A stretch of 64,000 nt of DNA. Source: Albifimbria verrucaria. Lineage: Eukaryota > Ascomycota > Sordariomycetes > Hypocreales > Stachybotryaceae. Below are positions 24,001 through 36,105 of this stretch, one piece after another. Where the stretch lies: contig JAHREC010000018.1 of NCBI GenBank assembly GCA_020081605.1, positions 4,960,001 through 5,024,000 of the forward strand, read 5' to 3'. Made by a program: the position numbers and the translations under genes. Every line of letters starts with the position of its first letter. Within the stretch, counting starts at the first letter, position 1. The notes below the pieces were generated by a model. It did not search any database. It had not been told where the DNA came from and saw only the letters and a list, made by a program, of their open reading frames with translations.

Positions 24001-27000
24001 CCATGAGGAAGCTCGGCGAAGCCAGGACTCACTAGTAGGGGCTTTTCAACAGGGCCAAAAATAAGCAGCATGATGAGAGGCGGATTGCATCGGTTCCCCA
24101 TACCGTCACAGCCAAGGGCGGCGTGTGATTGGGCAGGGAGTGGCCATCCTTCAGCTCCCTTGGGTAGGCAATTTGCAAGGCTTTGGCCGGTGATCACCAA
24201 CGGCAGGCACCAAGAGAGGAACGAAACGCATTGCTTACCTCACCGAGGGCCGGTCGGGCTGCTGTCTCTTTTACGATGTTACATCAGTTAAGCTCAGGCT
24301 TGTTGGTTTCAGTCGGCCTGGGCAATGGCAGCGAAACATTTCTCGGCGCATGCCCCTCTTTGGCCCTGCTGCATCGCCTTCCTTACGCCTGGCAAACGCG
24401 ACTCCGCCTGTGGATATGTCGCGTCGTTAAGGCATGGTGGCGGACGAAGCGGTCATGATGCTGCCAGGGCGACAGACTTGGCTACGTAGCAATTGCAGTG
24501 GGCGGTCCCATCTGCGGTATGCAATCGAAGAGGATTGAAACCACCAGGGTCCTAAAGAGGAGAAGGGGAGAAACGCAAGGAAATAAAAGAAGAGAAAAAA
24601 AACTCTTCGCATCATAGCTTCGGCGAAGAAACCTCCACTCCGAATAGTTTCCGTCCAACACTTGCGGTTGCAAGGACATGGACGCATGGTGGTGGACCAG
24701 GGTCGCCGTAGTAAGCGAGCCAAGAGGAGCGATTTAATAAGTCATGGCGTCACGAAGAGCAGAGGAGGTGCAGTTGCCGTGGTAAAAAAAACTACTAGTT
24801 AAAACATTAATCGGGTGGCTGTTGTACCAAGGATAAAGATGCATTAGCATTAGACAAATCGACATAAAAAAAAAAGGTGTAAGTTGATGAATACCTTATG
24901 ATTTGGTCTCAAGGTCCAAACGACTCGCGTAAAGTGGTTGCATGCTTGCACAAAGCGCGTCATATGCTTGGTCACACCAGCCCCAGCTCCCAACTACGGA
25001 CAAGCGTGTGGCTTGTCATTGATTTTGAGCCTCATCGTTTTATGCTAAATGTGACGCGAGCCGCGCCGTTGGCGTCGCTTGCCGTATCGGGCAATTTTCT
25101 GGAAGGGCTAGGCCAGATGCGGTTCGCTTACACGTGCACAAGTACCGCAAGTACCGCGCGACTTGGTGATCGTCAGGTGTATTTGCATTGGGTGCGTTGG
25201 GGCGGTACTTTGCCTTCAAGCCTTGCAAGTACCAAAGGTATCTTGACCGTCTCGTCCAGTTCCCGCAATATATTGACATCCTTCAACCTGTTCCTCACTT
25301 GCGCGCGGCGAAGGGGTCGACGGGCCGGGTGAGGAGATTTTCTGCAGGGTCTGCGGGTGTCTGGTCCTGAACGACGCCTCTCAATGGGCTTTATTGCTGG
25401 GTCTCAGGCAGCGTCCCACCAGCTGGGGCGGCCCAGTGCCAAACTGATTGGCGTCGTTTGACGAACAGGTCCATCACCAGACGTGTTGATTGGGTGCATT
25501 GGACGCCAACTTCGGCGCTGCAATGGAGTTTGTCGGCCAAAGGCGGAGACAGCCGTACGTAACTCTGGGCCAAGGGTCGATTAGACGCGTTGCGGCATTC
25601 TCCAGCCCCTCCCTCGCCAGCGTCAAAGTCTTTCCCTCTGTAGCTGCAGCTGGGCCCATCAGTGTCCGGGACGACGACAGCTTCATCGTGGGTCTCGAGG
25701 GCATGGACGGATGCATGGCCTCGCGGCACGGCATTGTCTTCTCACTCACTCACCGCCATCTTCCTGCAGAGAAACAATCAATTTGTCCGAGGCGAGTTAT
25801 TTGCGCCGACGGGCGGTTCCTCGCATGCGAAACAGTTTGATGGAGTCATGTAGGGACGTGGACCTGCAAATTAACCTCTCCATTACCAGTGCAACGAGCA
25901 GGCCTGTGCTAAGGCGTCGGCACCTAACCGAATGAGCTGTCACGTGCAAGTCTCCACGGGGACTTTGGCCAACATCTGGCCTTTTTCGCCGCCCCACGAT
26001 GTCCGAGACGTTGTTTCTTGACTGCTCCATGGCCTAGGCTTTCATCCCTTGTCATCCAAAACTCATGTGTCACGGCACGTTGGCCACTCTCGCCCCGGTC
26101 ACCCACCCGGTCGGCGTATCACTTTGGATCTGCATACACCACGGCATCATTGTACAGATGCAAGGCGGTATGCCTTGATTCACCAAGTGGCCAGCCACTA
26201 TATCCGAATGAGGTAGCTCGAAGCTGGCTCAGGAATATCACGTCCCCAATGCACTCCACTCCGGACACCATTCCGAGTCCGTCCCAAGTCTCCCTCGAAA
26301 TACGCTCACGGCGCGGAACCCAACCACCGCCGGACCACTCGGCAGGACCGGCGTTGGATGAGCAACTTGGTCTGTGACCAGACGAGCCAATCCAAGCAGG
26401 CTCGTCGCTAGAGCCGGTGTTCGGACTTGCGGGGCGGGCAGCATCCGTGAGCAGTTTGCTTCCGCCTTTCTCCTCAGGTCTTCCCGGGTCTGGACTCGAG
26501 CGAGCTAGCAGAGAAAGGCTTTTTCCCAAACCCCACAAGCAGATCCATTACGTCTGTGACAACCCAAGGACTAGCTATGTGGGAAAGGCAGAAAAGCAAG
26601 CGTAGTCCTTCTATCCTGACATAATTGCTATGCAGCTTGTGAGACGATGTATGTCCGTGTTCAGGCTGTACCGAACCCTGTTCCTCCGAGGCAATGATGC
26701 CTACAATAGTGCAGTCGGTCGTACATAGTACATATGCATCCATAACTAATTAGTTGTGCTGCTTTTCCTTGGGCAGGTCACATGTGAGGAGGTCCCGACC
26801 CCTGTTTTGCAGCCACATGGATCTACGGGAGTCGTTGGCTCGTGTGGCCCATTTAGAGAAACGTGGCTTGGGTCAGGATATCTGGCCGCCCCAGGCTTGC
26901 CGTGGCCTTGGGTCACAAAGAACAAAGAAACGATCCCTTTAATATCCCTTCTCAAGACAGGCGTTTACAGCCCTGCCTTGTGCGTGATGGCGGCAAGCGA

Positions 27001-30000
27001 CCTAGGCGCAAGGGGGTTGGAGTTCCGTTGAGGTGCGTTACAGATACTGTACGGGGCAGAGTAAGCAGCAAGGAGCGCGACCGTCGGTCCAAGTGTATTG
27101 AACAGGCAACCTGACTGCATCCGATCGCCACTTTGTGGACAGTACAGCCAAGTATCTAGCATGGTCCCCTGTGACCCTCTGACCGTCTGACGCCTGGCGC
27201 AGTCATGACGCCCGAAAACGCGAAAACCCACCTACACCTCGCATCAAAGGCTATCCTTTCGCGAGTTACGGACAATGCTGCGGGGGTATGAGCAAGAAAA
27301 AAGGACGCCGGTTGAAGCCAAAGGAAAGGGTTGAGTGCACCACCACCCCAAGGCCAATTCGCTCCGGGGCACAGCCGCCTAGAGGGCTAAGTGGTTAGAA
27401 AACGTGGCCCCATCAAGAAAACGACCTTTCTGGTATGGACCAAAGCTCCATTTTTAATTGAATTGATCGCTTGTCGGCCGCCGTCAAAGCAATCCGTATG
27501 GCTTGTTAATCTTTCTCGTATGCATGCACTCAAAAGGCTGGTTGTCGTGAGAGTTGATTGACGTCACTAACAAACCGCTTAAAGCTTTAATTCTTGCTAC
27601 CCAACAGAATCAATAGCTTCTTGACTCATGAAACCAGACATGAACCCGGAGACCTGCGGTAGAAAAATGTGCCGTGTCCTCCGTGCATCATGATTTCGTG
27701 TTGTCTCCCGCGGAAACCGGCTTCGTAGGCACAATTTCCATCTCCACCATCTGACAATCTGACCCGAACTTGCATGTTCCTGAGAGCCCACACAGTTGGA
27801 GGTCCGTTCCTGGCGTTGGTTCGTCGCCGGTTGCTGGGCATTCATACCCCTCAAACGACACACCAGCGTCTGGGTGACAGATGTAGTGCGGTGGACAAGG
27901 GGGCCCCAAGGAAGCGGCGCCGTCAAGCTTGCTCCCGTTCGTCCAGCCACCTCTTTACTATTACACAAGCAGCCTTCTGTTGCACTGGCCTAGCGGGACA
28001 CACCCCAAGTTTCATCTGGGGGCGCGTTTCGACGTGTCTCATTGGGTCTTGGAGAGACGGACGCGTAAAGTGCCTGGTCAATCCGACGAGATGGATGTGC
28101 ACACCACCACCTGCAGGACCGAACAGGAGCTGGAGCCACTATTGAGGATCTACCAGGTATGGCGCTGATGGGAGACTGATGCAGTACATGCGCATCCCGA
28201 GGACAGAAAGAGGGAGGCTTTGATGGTAACCATACCATGATGCGCACATGACAGGAAGGCCGAAAGAGAGCTTGCAAAAGCAAACGAGACTCCAACGGCA
28301 GGCTCCCTTACATCCGAAGCAGAGGCCAATGTCACGACATTAAGCTCGGAAGTTTCAACGGGTGCATCCACCCGTCAGGCTAGTATCAGGACGAGGGAGA
28401 CTGATGATTGCACGCGTCGCTTAATCATGTCACGACGCCGTAAGATGTCTGTCTAGAGTCTGGGCAATCAATCGCGTGCCACATGCACAGGGAGCCCACA
28501 TCATCCTCCATCCGCTCACGTAAAGGGACACGAGCGCCGTTGTCTCCTACTTAGGTTAAGGTGCGACAAACCGGCCGGGTGGATACGCCTTTCTGTGATA
28601 CAACATCCGTACGGTCCTTGAAAGGAGGTGTTTGGCAGTACGCAGCATACCGCCTCCTTTCTGCAGGATGACAGACACCAACGCTACTAGGAACGGCAAG
28701 CCGAGTCAGATGTGCGCAGTAAGTAGGCAGGCAGTCCGCAATCCTTGGTGGAGGCGAAATGATGAGAACATATGCATGGCAAGGCATCCCAGGTAGTGGA
28801 GGAAGGTTCCATTAAAGACCTTGATATGCACCGCAAGTACAAGTACAGGCACAGACTCAGAGGCGCAGGTATGTAAGGCTTCGCGATGTCTGAGACAAAA
28901 TTACTGTGTCCGGGTTCTGTACAAGGATGGCCTATTACGAAAAGTCGGTGCCGAGAGCTTCGACGCTGGAGCCCAACGGACTGTACGCGACATTTGGATG
29001 GACTCTCGTGGCCGTAGTGAAGCCACTGGCCAGGAAGCTGTGGGCCGGCTGGGATGAAAGAGACAGGCCTAAGCTCGGATTGTCTAGCTGGAAGCTGCCA
29101 CGAAGCTGAGGATGGCCAAAGTCAATACCGGGACAAGGGCCAGCTCCTGGGCACCTGCAGCGCTGTGATTGAGAGGCGTTGATAATGACAGGCTCCCCCT
29201 CTGTTATACGCATACGCCAAAGTCGAGGGATGGGCACGCGAGTTGATGAAGCAACATGCTGTGCCAGAAACACCCGTTCGTTTTAAGACCAAGCGCACGC
29301 CTCGAGCACGACCCGTCGAAACCTTACCTGCCATGCTACGGTACAGTACCCCGTTAAAGGATGTGGTATTTTGGGATGCCATGCTTCCTGCTCGCCTTAC
29401 TGTGCTGCTGTCCGTCCATCCACCGAGGCCCGTGCTATAAGTCATTACAATTTACACTACGGACGGACGGGCTGGCAGTAAATGGGATGCCCGGGGCTGT
29501 GATGTGGGCAGCAGAGCTAGGGAGCTGCTGGGTCTTTATTGGTTTTTTCTGGAATGAAAAGCGGTCTTCTGCAGCAATCGTGCATGGCCAGGAGTGTGAT
29601 GACGGTCGAGAAAGGGAATCGGAGCTGGGGTCCTCGCTCGGCGAGGATCCCTTCCTGAGGGCCGTTATTGGTAAGAGAAGGGCACTTGATGGATCTGATA
29701 CTCGGTCGTTTCTTCTTGCTCATCTGAGGTATCATCTTCCCACGTTGGCTCTTCCTTGTTGCTTTTCCCGGAACACCCCAAAACCGTTAGCAGAGCTCAA
29801 CCCATTGACCTCATCGGAGTGGGAGCAGTGAGGGTGGGGGTGGGAGAGAGAATGGCACAGGCTAACATGGCAATACGGTTCGTAGCTGGTTGGTTAGTTA
29901 AGTTAGCAAGCAGCATGGGCCGGAACGGATATTAGCAGGCAGGGATGAGGTGTCGTCTCCATGTATAGCACGCGTGAGCCGCATATAGCCAATTGATGAG

Positions 30001-30401
30001 GTAACACGCCAATTTCGACAGATTGACAATCAATTAATCTCGTGACATTGAGGCGACACGACAGAATGTGAACCGAACGGTGTAGGGCTCAAGCCCACGA
30101 GCCAATGTGTGATGATGTGGGTGTACCGACCGATCGCCTGTCAATCCCCTTGCACTGCTTTGGCGATGATGCACGCCGGACGACAGCTCATGTAATCCGA
30201 CACGCTACGTGAACACGCTCCCGGGCGCGCGGCAGGTCCTCGTCGCGGGTCGTTCATTTTTCTTCTCTCCTGACACGCATGATTGATTAATTGCTCTGCG
30301 GGAGCCGTGCAGAAAAGCGCGTCTGGGTAGCGTGATTGGTCCCAAGCCCCGTTCCGCCATCTTGACACACCCCTGCCTGGATCAGGCCCTGCAGCGAACC
30401 A

Positions 30402-30426
30402 CTGGCTGGCTGGCTGGCTGGTTGGT
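30402..30426. repeat. Tetranucleotide repeat CTGG
   Basis: Tandem CTGG units passing into GTTGG; simple repeat. Confidence 0.8.
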
Positions 30427-31640
30427 TTGCTTTAGGGTTGCCTTGGATGTCGCAGCAGCTCCAAAGACCAATCTGCCGCCTGCTATAGGCCGGGACGACT
30501 CGCCCTGGTCCATGGCCTGGCCTGCTGCTGCTGTTGCTGCTGCTGGTAGGGGAACAACGTTTGGGGAAGGAAGCCGTGCTGGCTGAGGTATGACTACAGG
30601 ACGGAGCGCAGCTCGCAGAGGACGGTGAACATGGGAGTGGCGCCATCCGAGGCATGCTGCCTGTCCAATCCGCCATCAAAGTCCTGTAAGTGGAGGACGC
30701 AGAAAGGGGGCTGATGAAGGTGATGACGATGTTGGCGGCCGATCTGCTCGGTGGACTAAGTTATCATTTCTCTCGGGGCGGCTCCTGCTTATTGCGGTTC
30801 GCTATAGGCTGGCATTCGCCGTCTTTCATTCAGGCGAATGCATAGTATGGACCCTTTCCTCCCTTGCGGTTGGGTTGATTAATGGGCGCAACTCCAATGC
30901 CAACGGAGCGTTGTGGAGGGCTAGGCGAAGCAGCGGAGCCGGGCAATTCCCTTAGGGCCCTCATTCCAGCTTTTTGCGAAAAGCGCACAGAAGGGTTCAA
31001 TTGGCGATGTTGCAGCCGAGGGCGTGACAGTATCTGGCATTGCCCTGAAATGGCTGTGCGTGTCCGATCCACCGACCGCTCAGTCGCTCCCTTGGGTTAA
31101 TGGAGGCTTTTAATGGGAGCCGTTGGGGCGGAACGAGGTTGCAGCAGTTGGTACTTTGGCTTACATGCCTGTAATAGCACACAGCATCCATCAAACCGAA
31201 CCCGCCGAGGGATGATGGTAGGTGCAGAGGCGGCTGGCATATCCAGCCTGCGCGTATGTGTGTGTGTGATTAAGATACATCACGATCATCCAGCACGGTT
31301 CACCCGAGGGACGTAGCGGATGTGCAAGGAGCGGCCGTACCGATCGCTTCTTGTTTGACTTGATACCCACGACAATTTGATAATTTTTTTTTCTCCTTCT
31401 TTTTTTTCTCTCTTCTAGTTCTCGTCCCGCCGAAGTGGAGAGGCTGGGAGTGGCACAAACGACATCATGGCCTTAGTTTGGACAGGAGATGGGTCGCTTG
31501 GCATATCAAGTTGTGCTGGAACAGGTGTTGAGATTGAGTGAGTTAGTGTGGCCTGTTAAGTACGTGTATACATGGAACCTGAACCTGAACCTGGAAGGAA
31601 GACATGCATGGAGACGTCCCAATGTGGAAACACAGGCACT

Positions 31641-31711
31641 GAGCACAACATAACACAGCACAACACAACACAACACAACCCAGCACAGCACAACACAACA
31701 TAACATAACAC
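31641..31711. repeat. Pentanucleotide repeat CAACA/CAGCA/TAACA
   Basis: About 14 interrupted pentamers of the ACACA/AGCACA type. Low complexity; the frames across it are artefacts of the repeat. Confidence 0.85.
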
Positions 31712-32553
31712 TGTGCACCTGCGCGCTTGCATTGGCTGGCGCCTTATCCAAGCTTATACCGATATGCTATAGGATTGGCTATACATTATTGTTGATTAGT
31801 TCAAGACAGCAGCATCACACGGGAGCTGGCCGCCTGGGCCGAGGCCATGGCAGCCGGCCCCAAACAAATAATAAAGGCCAATCCATCAACAAATAAACCG
31901 ACATCACGAAATCTCCATTGCATTGGGTTGCAATTGAAAGACAACGCTGCGATTAATGCCGAGCTAGAGGCTGGATTGGATTGGACTGGGTTGACAATCT
32001 CCTTGCTCGCCCCGTGCACGTTCCCCACTCGGTGGTTTTGTGCTGCCTGGACGCACAAGCCACACCTTGCATCTTCACAGGTCAGCTCTGGGTGCACATT
32101 TCTTTTCCACTGCTACCGTGCTTTGTGTCTGGTCTGTCGTAGCCGGGCCTTGACTCCTTGCTGCTGATGTCGTCCGATCGTTAACCGAAACCCAACCTTT
32201 GGTGGTCCTGGGCCCCAGCAGTGGCGCCATGACGATCGCCGTCCTGCCTCCCCTACCGGATCGAATCTCCCTCCCTACGTCGTGCTGCGGTCTCGCGAAA
32301 ATGGGCCAGGAGAGGCTCAAAAGACAAAATAAGAAAAGAAAAAGTCAATTGCATCGTCCTGAACCAAGCGATGCGGCTAAGCTTCATGGGCACACACCGA
32401 CCGACCGGGCTGGCGAGCGTCGGATCTATGCTCAACCTGGGAGGGCATGTCACGTACTAAAACGCGGTCATTAATCACCATTTTTCTCGCGTAAGGTTAC
32501 CATGGCATGGTAGCTCGAGCGGTCGTGTTTCCGGGCTGCACATCCTTTTGGGC

Positions 32554-32555
<2 letters not shown>

Positions 32556-32587
<32 letters not shown>

Positions 32588-32604
32588 CGTGCGTGTGTGG
32601 TGTG
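32556..32604. repeat. Dinucleotide repeat (TG)n with GTGC units
   Basis: A TG tract of at least 12 units followed by GCGT units. A second shorter TG tract lies at 32720-32747. Confidence 0.9.
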
Positions 32605-33054
32605 TCGCGCGGCGCGTTCAGCGTAGCAGCAGCAGCAGTAGTATGTGGGGGAACGACACCAAAGACCGTAGGGCAAAGGCAAAGGCAAGGCAAGGCATAG
32701 CATGCTTTTCAATGCAAATGCGCGCGTGTCTGTGTGTGTGTGTGTGCACCACACGCCCATGCACAGCCAATTGTGCCTCGTCTGTTCCCAATCGATGAAT
32801 GAATGTGAATGGCCGCCCGGGTCAGGCCAGGGCTGGCTTGGGACCTGGACACCCCAGCATCCACCCCAGGCAATGGGACACCCCGTAGCGCAATCCGCAG
32901 GCGACGCGCTTTCGCTCATTGCACAAGTCTCCGGTGCAAAGCAAGCAAGAGGAGGCCAGGGCCAATGCATCTCGCTGCTGGGCCCGTACCCAGCTGGCCA
33001 AGGCCCCCAATCTTGGAGGTGCCGACCGTATCTTGGTCATGGTGGCTCCTCCTG

Positions 33055-33119
33055 GAAGCGTGGAGCGTGGAGCATGGGAGCATGGAGCATGTACTATGTA
33101 GCATGGAGCATGGAGCAGG
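33055..33119. repeat. Imperfect GGAGCAT/GTGGAGC repeat
   Basis: About eight imperfect 6-8 base units of the GGAGCATG type just before the CT-rich promoter stretch. Confidence 0.8.
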
Positions 33120-33556
33120 GGCCAGTGCGGTACCTGGAGCCCTGTACCTCGCTGTACCTCTCCTCACTTGGCTGAGGTACTTGGACCAAGCCCACTCCCT
33201 CTCCCACTCCCACTCTCTTCCTCGCTCCCCCATGACGGTACCTTACCGATGTACCTCTCTCTCCTCTCTGTTCCGTCACTCTCTGTTCCCTCCCCCGTCC
33301 TGTTAAAACTACCTCTCCTCCAGTCCTTTCTGAGCTGCTCCATTCTCCTCCAACCTTTAACCCTCTCCTCTCCTCCTCCCCTTCCCTCTTCCTCTTCCCT
33401 ATCCATTCGTTCCCTCTTCCATTCCATCTTTTCCTGACTCGACTCCAGCACGTCGACCACGGATTCGGACTGGACTGGACTGAGGAGAATTTCTACCCGG
33501 GCTTCTCTCTCACTTCCCGCCCTCCGCCCACCTTACACCCCCTTCTTCCACGACTC

Positions 33557-33562
33557 TATAAA
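33557..33562 (+). promoter_or_regulatory. Candidate TATA box upstream of the cyclin gene
   Basis: TATAAA in the context CTCTATAAAGGAG, 1.3 kb before the cyclin ATG and after about 370 bases of CT-rich sequence. If used, transcription would begin near 33590 and give a leader of about 1.3 kb. The position is inferred from sequence alone. Confidence 0.4.
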
Positions 33563-34862
33563 GGAGAGGATAGACGGTTCGTCGAATCGGACGGAGAGAA
33601 AGAGAACGGCGAATTAAGAAGAAGAAGAAGAAGAAGGCTCCGTGCTGGTATTTCACTTGACCCTCCTTCCGCTTGACCTCTCCTCCCGACCCTCGTCCGT
33701 GATTCAGAATTTCTCAGTTCGGCAAGAGGAATTCCTTGGTCCAACCACCGCCCACCCACCTACCAAAGAACAACCCACCGCGCTCCCTTGACCCTCGTTG
33801 ACCCGGCAAGACGATCGTTCGGAACGACTTGTTCAAGAAAGGCTGGCTTGTTGGAGGGAGTCTACTGTCTCTCTCTTGCTCTCCGCCTCTCGTCACCACC
33901 TACCGGTTCTCCTCGATCTCGGTAGCTTGTCCCGGACATCACCACCAGCTCGGAATTGGCCTGGCCAGCTTTCGAACGGTGTCGCCTTGTCCGCCCCGTC
34001 AACCAAACGGTGCATGATTTTCATAGTGCTTCATCTCTAGGTCGTCATAGCCTACAGGTGTCCCGCGTGAGAGGTATGTTGGCAGATGGGGTCCCCACGA
34101 TCGAGTTCCCTTACCAGTATCTAATATCGTCGATTCCCTCGTGCAGTCGCATGCCGAGCTTGCTTCCCGCATTCTCAGCATTCTCCACCGTCGCGCTTGA
34201 CTTCGATCCTCACTTGCTCCGTGGGAGACGTTAGCTCGTTGTTCCCACCAATTGCAGGATCTCTCTTGTCTCGCCTGGATTCGTCCCTTATCTCAGCCTA
34301 GACTGTAAGGCCTATCCCCTCCCTTAAAGCTCTCTCTTCTTCCCTTGCTTCGTGCCAACCATCCCAACCTACTGGATTGGCTTTCCTCCTGCTTGCCAAG
34401 GGAGACACGCATGGCGGCAGAATTGCATCGGATTTTTTCTTTCTCGCTCTTGCTTCAGGGGCTTGTACTCGTGGTTTAATTCCTCCACCTTTTGAATTCG
34501 ATGCTAACGCTTTGGATCTCGATAGTGCCCTTCGCAGTCAGCCTCTTAAACCACCCCTTTCCAATCCCTTCCTACCTTTCAACGGTTATCGTGTCTACAT
34601 GTTCCCGGCTTCGTTCCCAGCCACTGTCACTCTTTTCCATTAATTCTCACCACGCTCATTAATATCTTAATACGCTAATTCCTCGGCGTGCTTACACTCA
34701 TTCTGCACACATCCGAGCTTCACTCATTGTCCAGTCGTCTCCGACCCAAGCTTCCTGGGGAACTTAGCAGTCACTCTTTGACCTCTTCCAACAAACCGTC
34801 TTTCCACATTTTTACATCTTCCGCTTGTTTTACCACCCGATCCCAAGCCAATACCACCCAAC
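33563..34862 (+). promoter_or_regulatory. Probable long CT-rich 5' leader of the cyclin mRNA with upstream ORFs
   Basis: CT-rich on the + strand, with a GAA repeat at 33616-33637. It contains several upstream ATG frames of 60-92 codons (starting at 33798, 33829, 33956, 34377). One frame, 34688-34909, overlaps the main ATG at 34863 out of frame. Scanning ribosomes would meet these first unless the leader is spliced or transcription starts further down. G1 cyclin genes such as yeast CLN3 are known to be translationally controlled by a leader uORF; the parallel is inference. Confidence 0.4.
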
Positions 34863-36105
34863 ATGGCTTACTCTCACGCCGACGACAGTTTCTTCATCGA
34901 GTCAGATGAGCCTCATCACCCGAGAATCAACGCTCGCGATGCCGCCAAGATGATCGCCAGGAACAGACAGGAGATCATCGCCAACGAGCTCTCACGATTG
35001 GCCGGGGAGGAGTACCTTGAGGATATCATGCAGCACATGCGCCACATGGAGGTACGCTCAATGATACACGTCATTGGCCATGCGAACCATCTGCTAACAA
35101 AGCTATAGGATGAGACGTTACCTGATGCTAACCTCATCGATATGCAACGCGAGATCCAATGGTTCATGAGACCCTACCTCATCGACTTCCTCATCGAGGC
35201 TCACGCTGCCTTCGCCCTCCTGCCCGAGACCCTGTTCCTCACTGTCAACCTCCTGGACCGATACTGCTCCAAGCGAATCGTGCACAAGCAACACTACCAG
35301 CTCGTGGGATGCGCCGCACTATTGATTGCCGCCAAGTACGGAGACAAGAAGGACCGTGTGCCCCAGATCCATGAGCTCAACAACATGTGCTGCGGACTCT
35401 ACGACGCTGGCATGTTCACTCAGATGGAGATGCATGTCCTCAACACCCTCGAGTGGACCATCGGTCACCCAACCGTCGACTTCTTCTCTCAGCTTATGAT
35501 CATGGAGGATGGTGATGACCAAGAGGTGGAACACATGTCTGCATACCTTTGCGAGATCGCCCTCTACCACCGAGACTTCGTTTCGAGCAAGCCTTCCATG
35601 CTAGCGAGGTCCTCCCTGGCTCTGGCTAGAGCCATCCTGGGCCGACCTGAGGTCAACGATGGCGAGTGGGATCATGCCGAGAACGTCACTCTGCTGACGC
35701 TGTCTCAATACCTCAACCAGCCCTCACCGACCCTGGCCCGCAAATACTCAACGCCTCACCTGTCCAGAGCCTCCCAGAAGCTGGCTGATTTCATGGCGGA
35801 GCAAGCTGCAATGGCTCGTCGCGCTGCTAACCCACCCTCACCCCAGCCGACACTATGCCTAAGCACTCTAGCATCTACAGCACCCTCAGAAGACTCATGT
35901 GACAATGAGCTTTGATGGCTACCTGACTCCTCCTATTACTCCTGATGGCGCCTCATTCGGCAACCATGCCGCCAAAGACTCGTATCCCTTGCCGCCTCGG
36001 TGTCCAGTCACCCCTACACCACACCAAAACCAGGCAGCTGCATACGGACAATCCGTGAATCAGTACTCGGGCTACATGAACTACCATCACACCATGGGTC
36101 AATAA
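34863..36105 (+). CDS. cln1: G1-type cyclin (Cln/Puc1 family)
   Basis: Cyclin that activates the Cdc28/Cdk1-type kinase at G1/S and supports polarised growth. Exons 34863-35051 and 35109-36105 with a 57-base intron (GTACGC/ATAG). The cyclin box spans about residues 60-200: EDIMQHMRHMEDETLPDANL, MQREIQWFMRPYLIDFLIEA, LPETLFLTVNLLDRYCSKR, YQLVGCAALLIAAKYGDKK, MEMHVLNTLEWTIGHPTVDF. A second helical half follows (YLCEIALYHRDFV, ARSSLALARAILG). The C-terminal tail holds FDGYLTPPITPDGASF, with TP sites fit for CDK phosphorylation. Single bases are missing at 35840-35843 (CCCC) and 35883-35885 (CCC); restoring both gives 395 residues and fuses the tail, which would otherwise be lost. Confidence 0.9.

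Larger units (their letters stand above)
19309..34862. other. Gene-poor block of about 15.5 kb
   Basis: No open frame here exceeds about 160 codons, and none shows family motifs, on either strand. I also looked for split homologous pieces of the kind found in the flanking genes and saw none. Composition is mixed and not AT-rich, so it does not look like RIP-degraded transposon DNA. It contains several microsatellites (listed separately). From about 33180 the + strand becomes CT-rich and leads into the cyclin gene. Possible contents are distal regulatory sequence or non-coding transcripts; neither is shown by the sequence. Confidence 0.6.

Noticed and set aside
19309..34862. Numerous open frames of 60-157 codons on both strands
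   Set aside because: None shows family motifs, splice-linked continuation or codon regularity. Several run through microsatellites (TG, CAACA, GGAGCAT), and the flanking real genes are easy to recognise by contrast.
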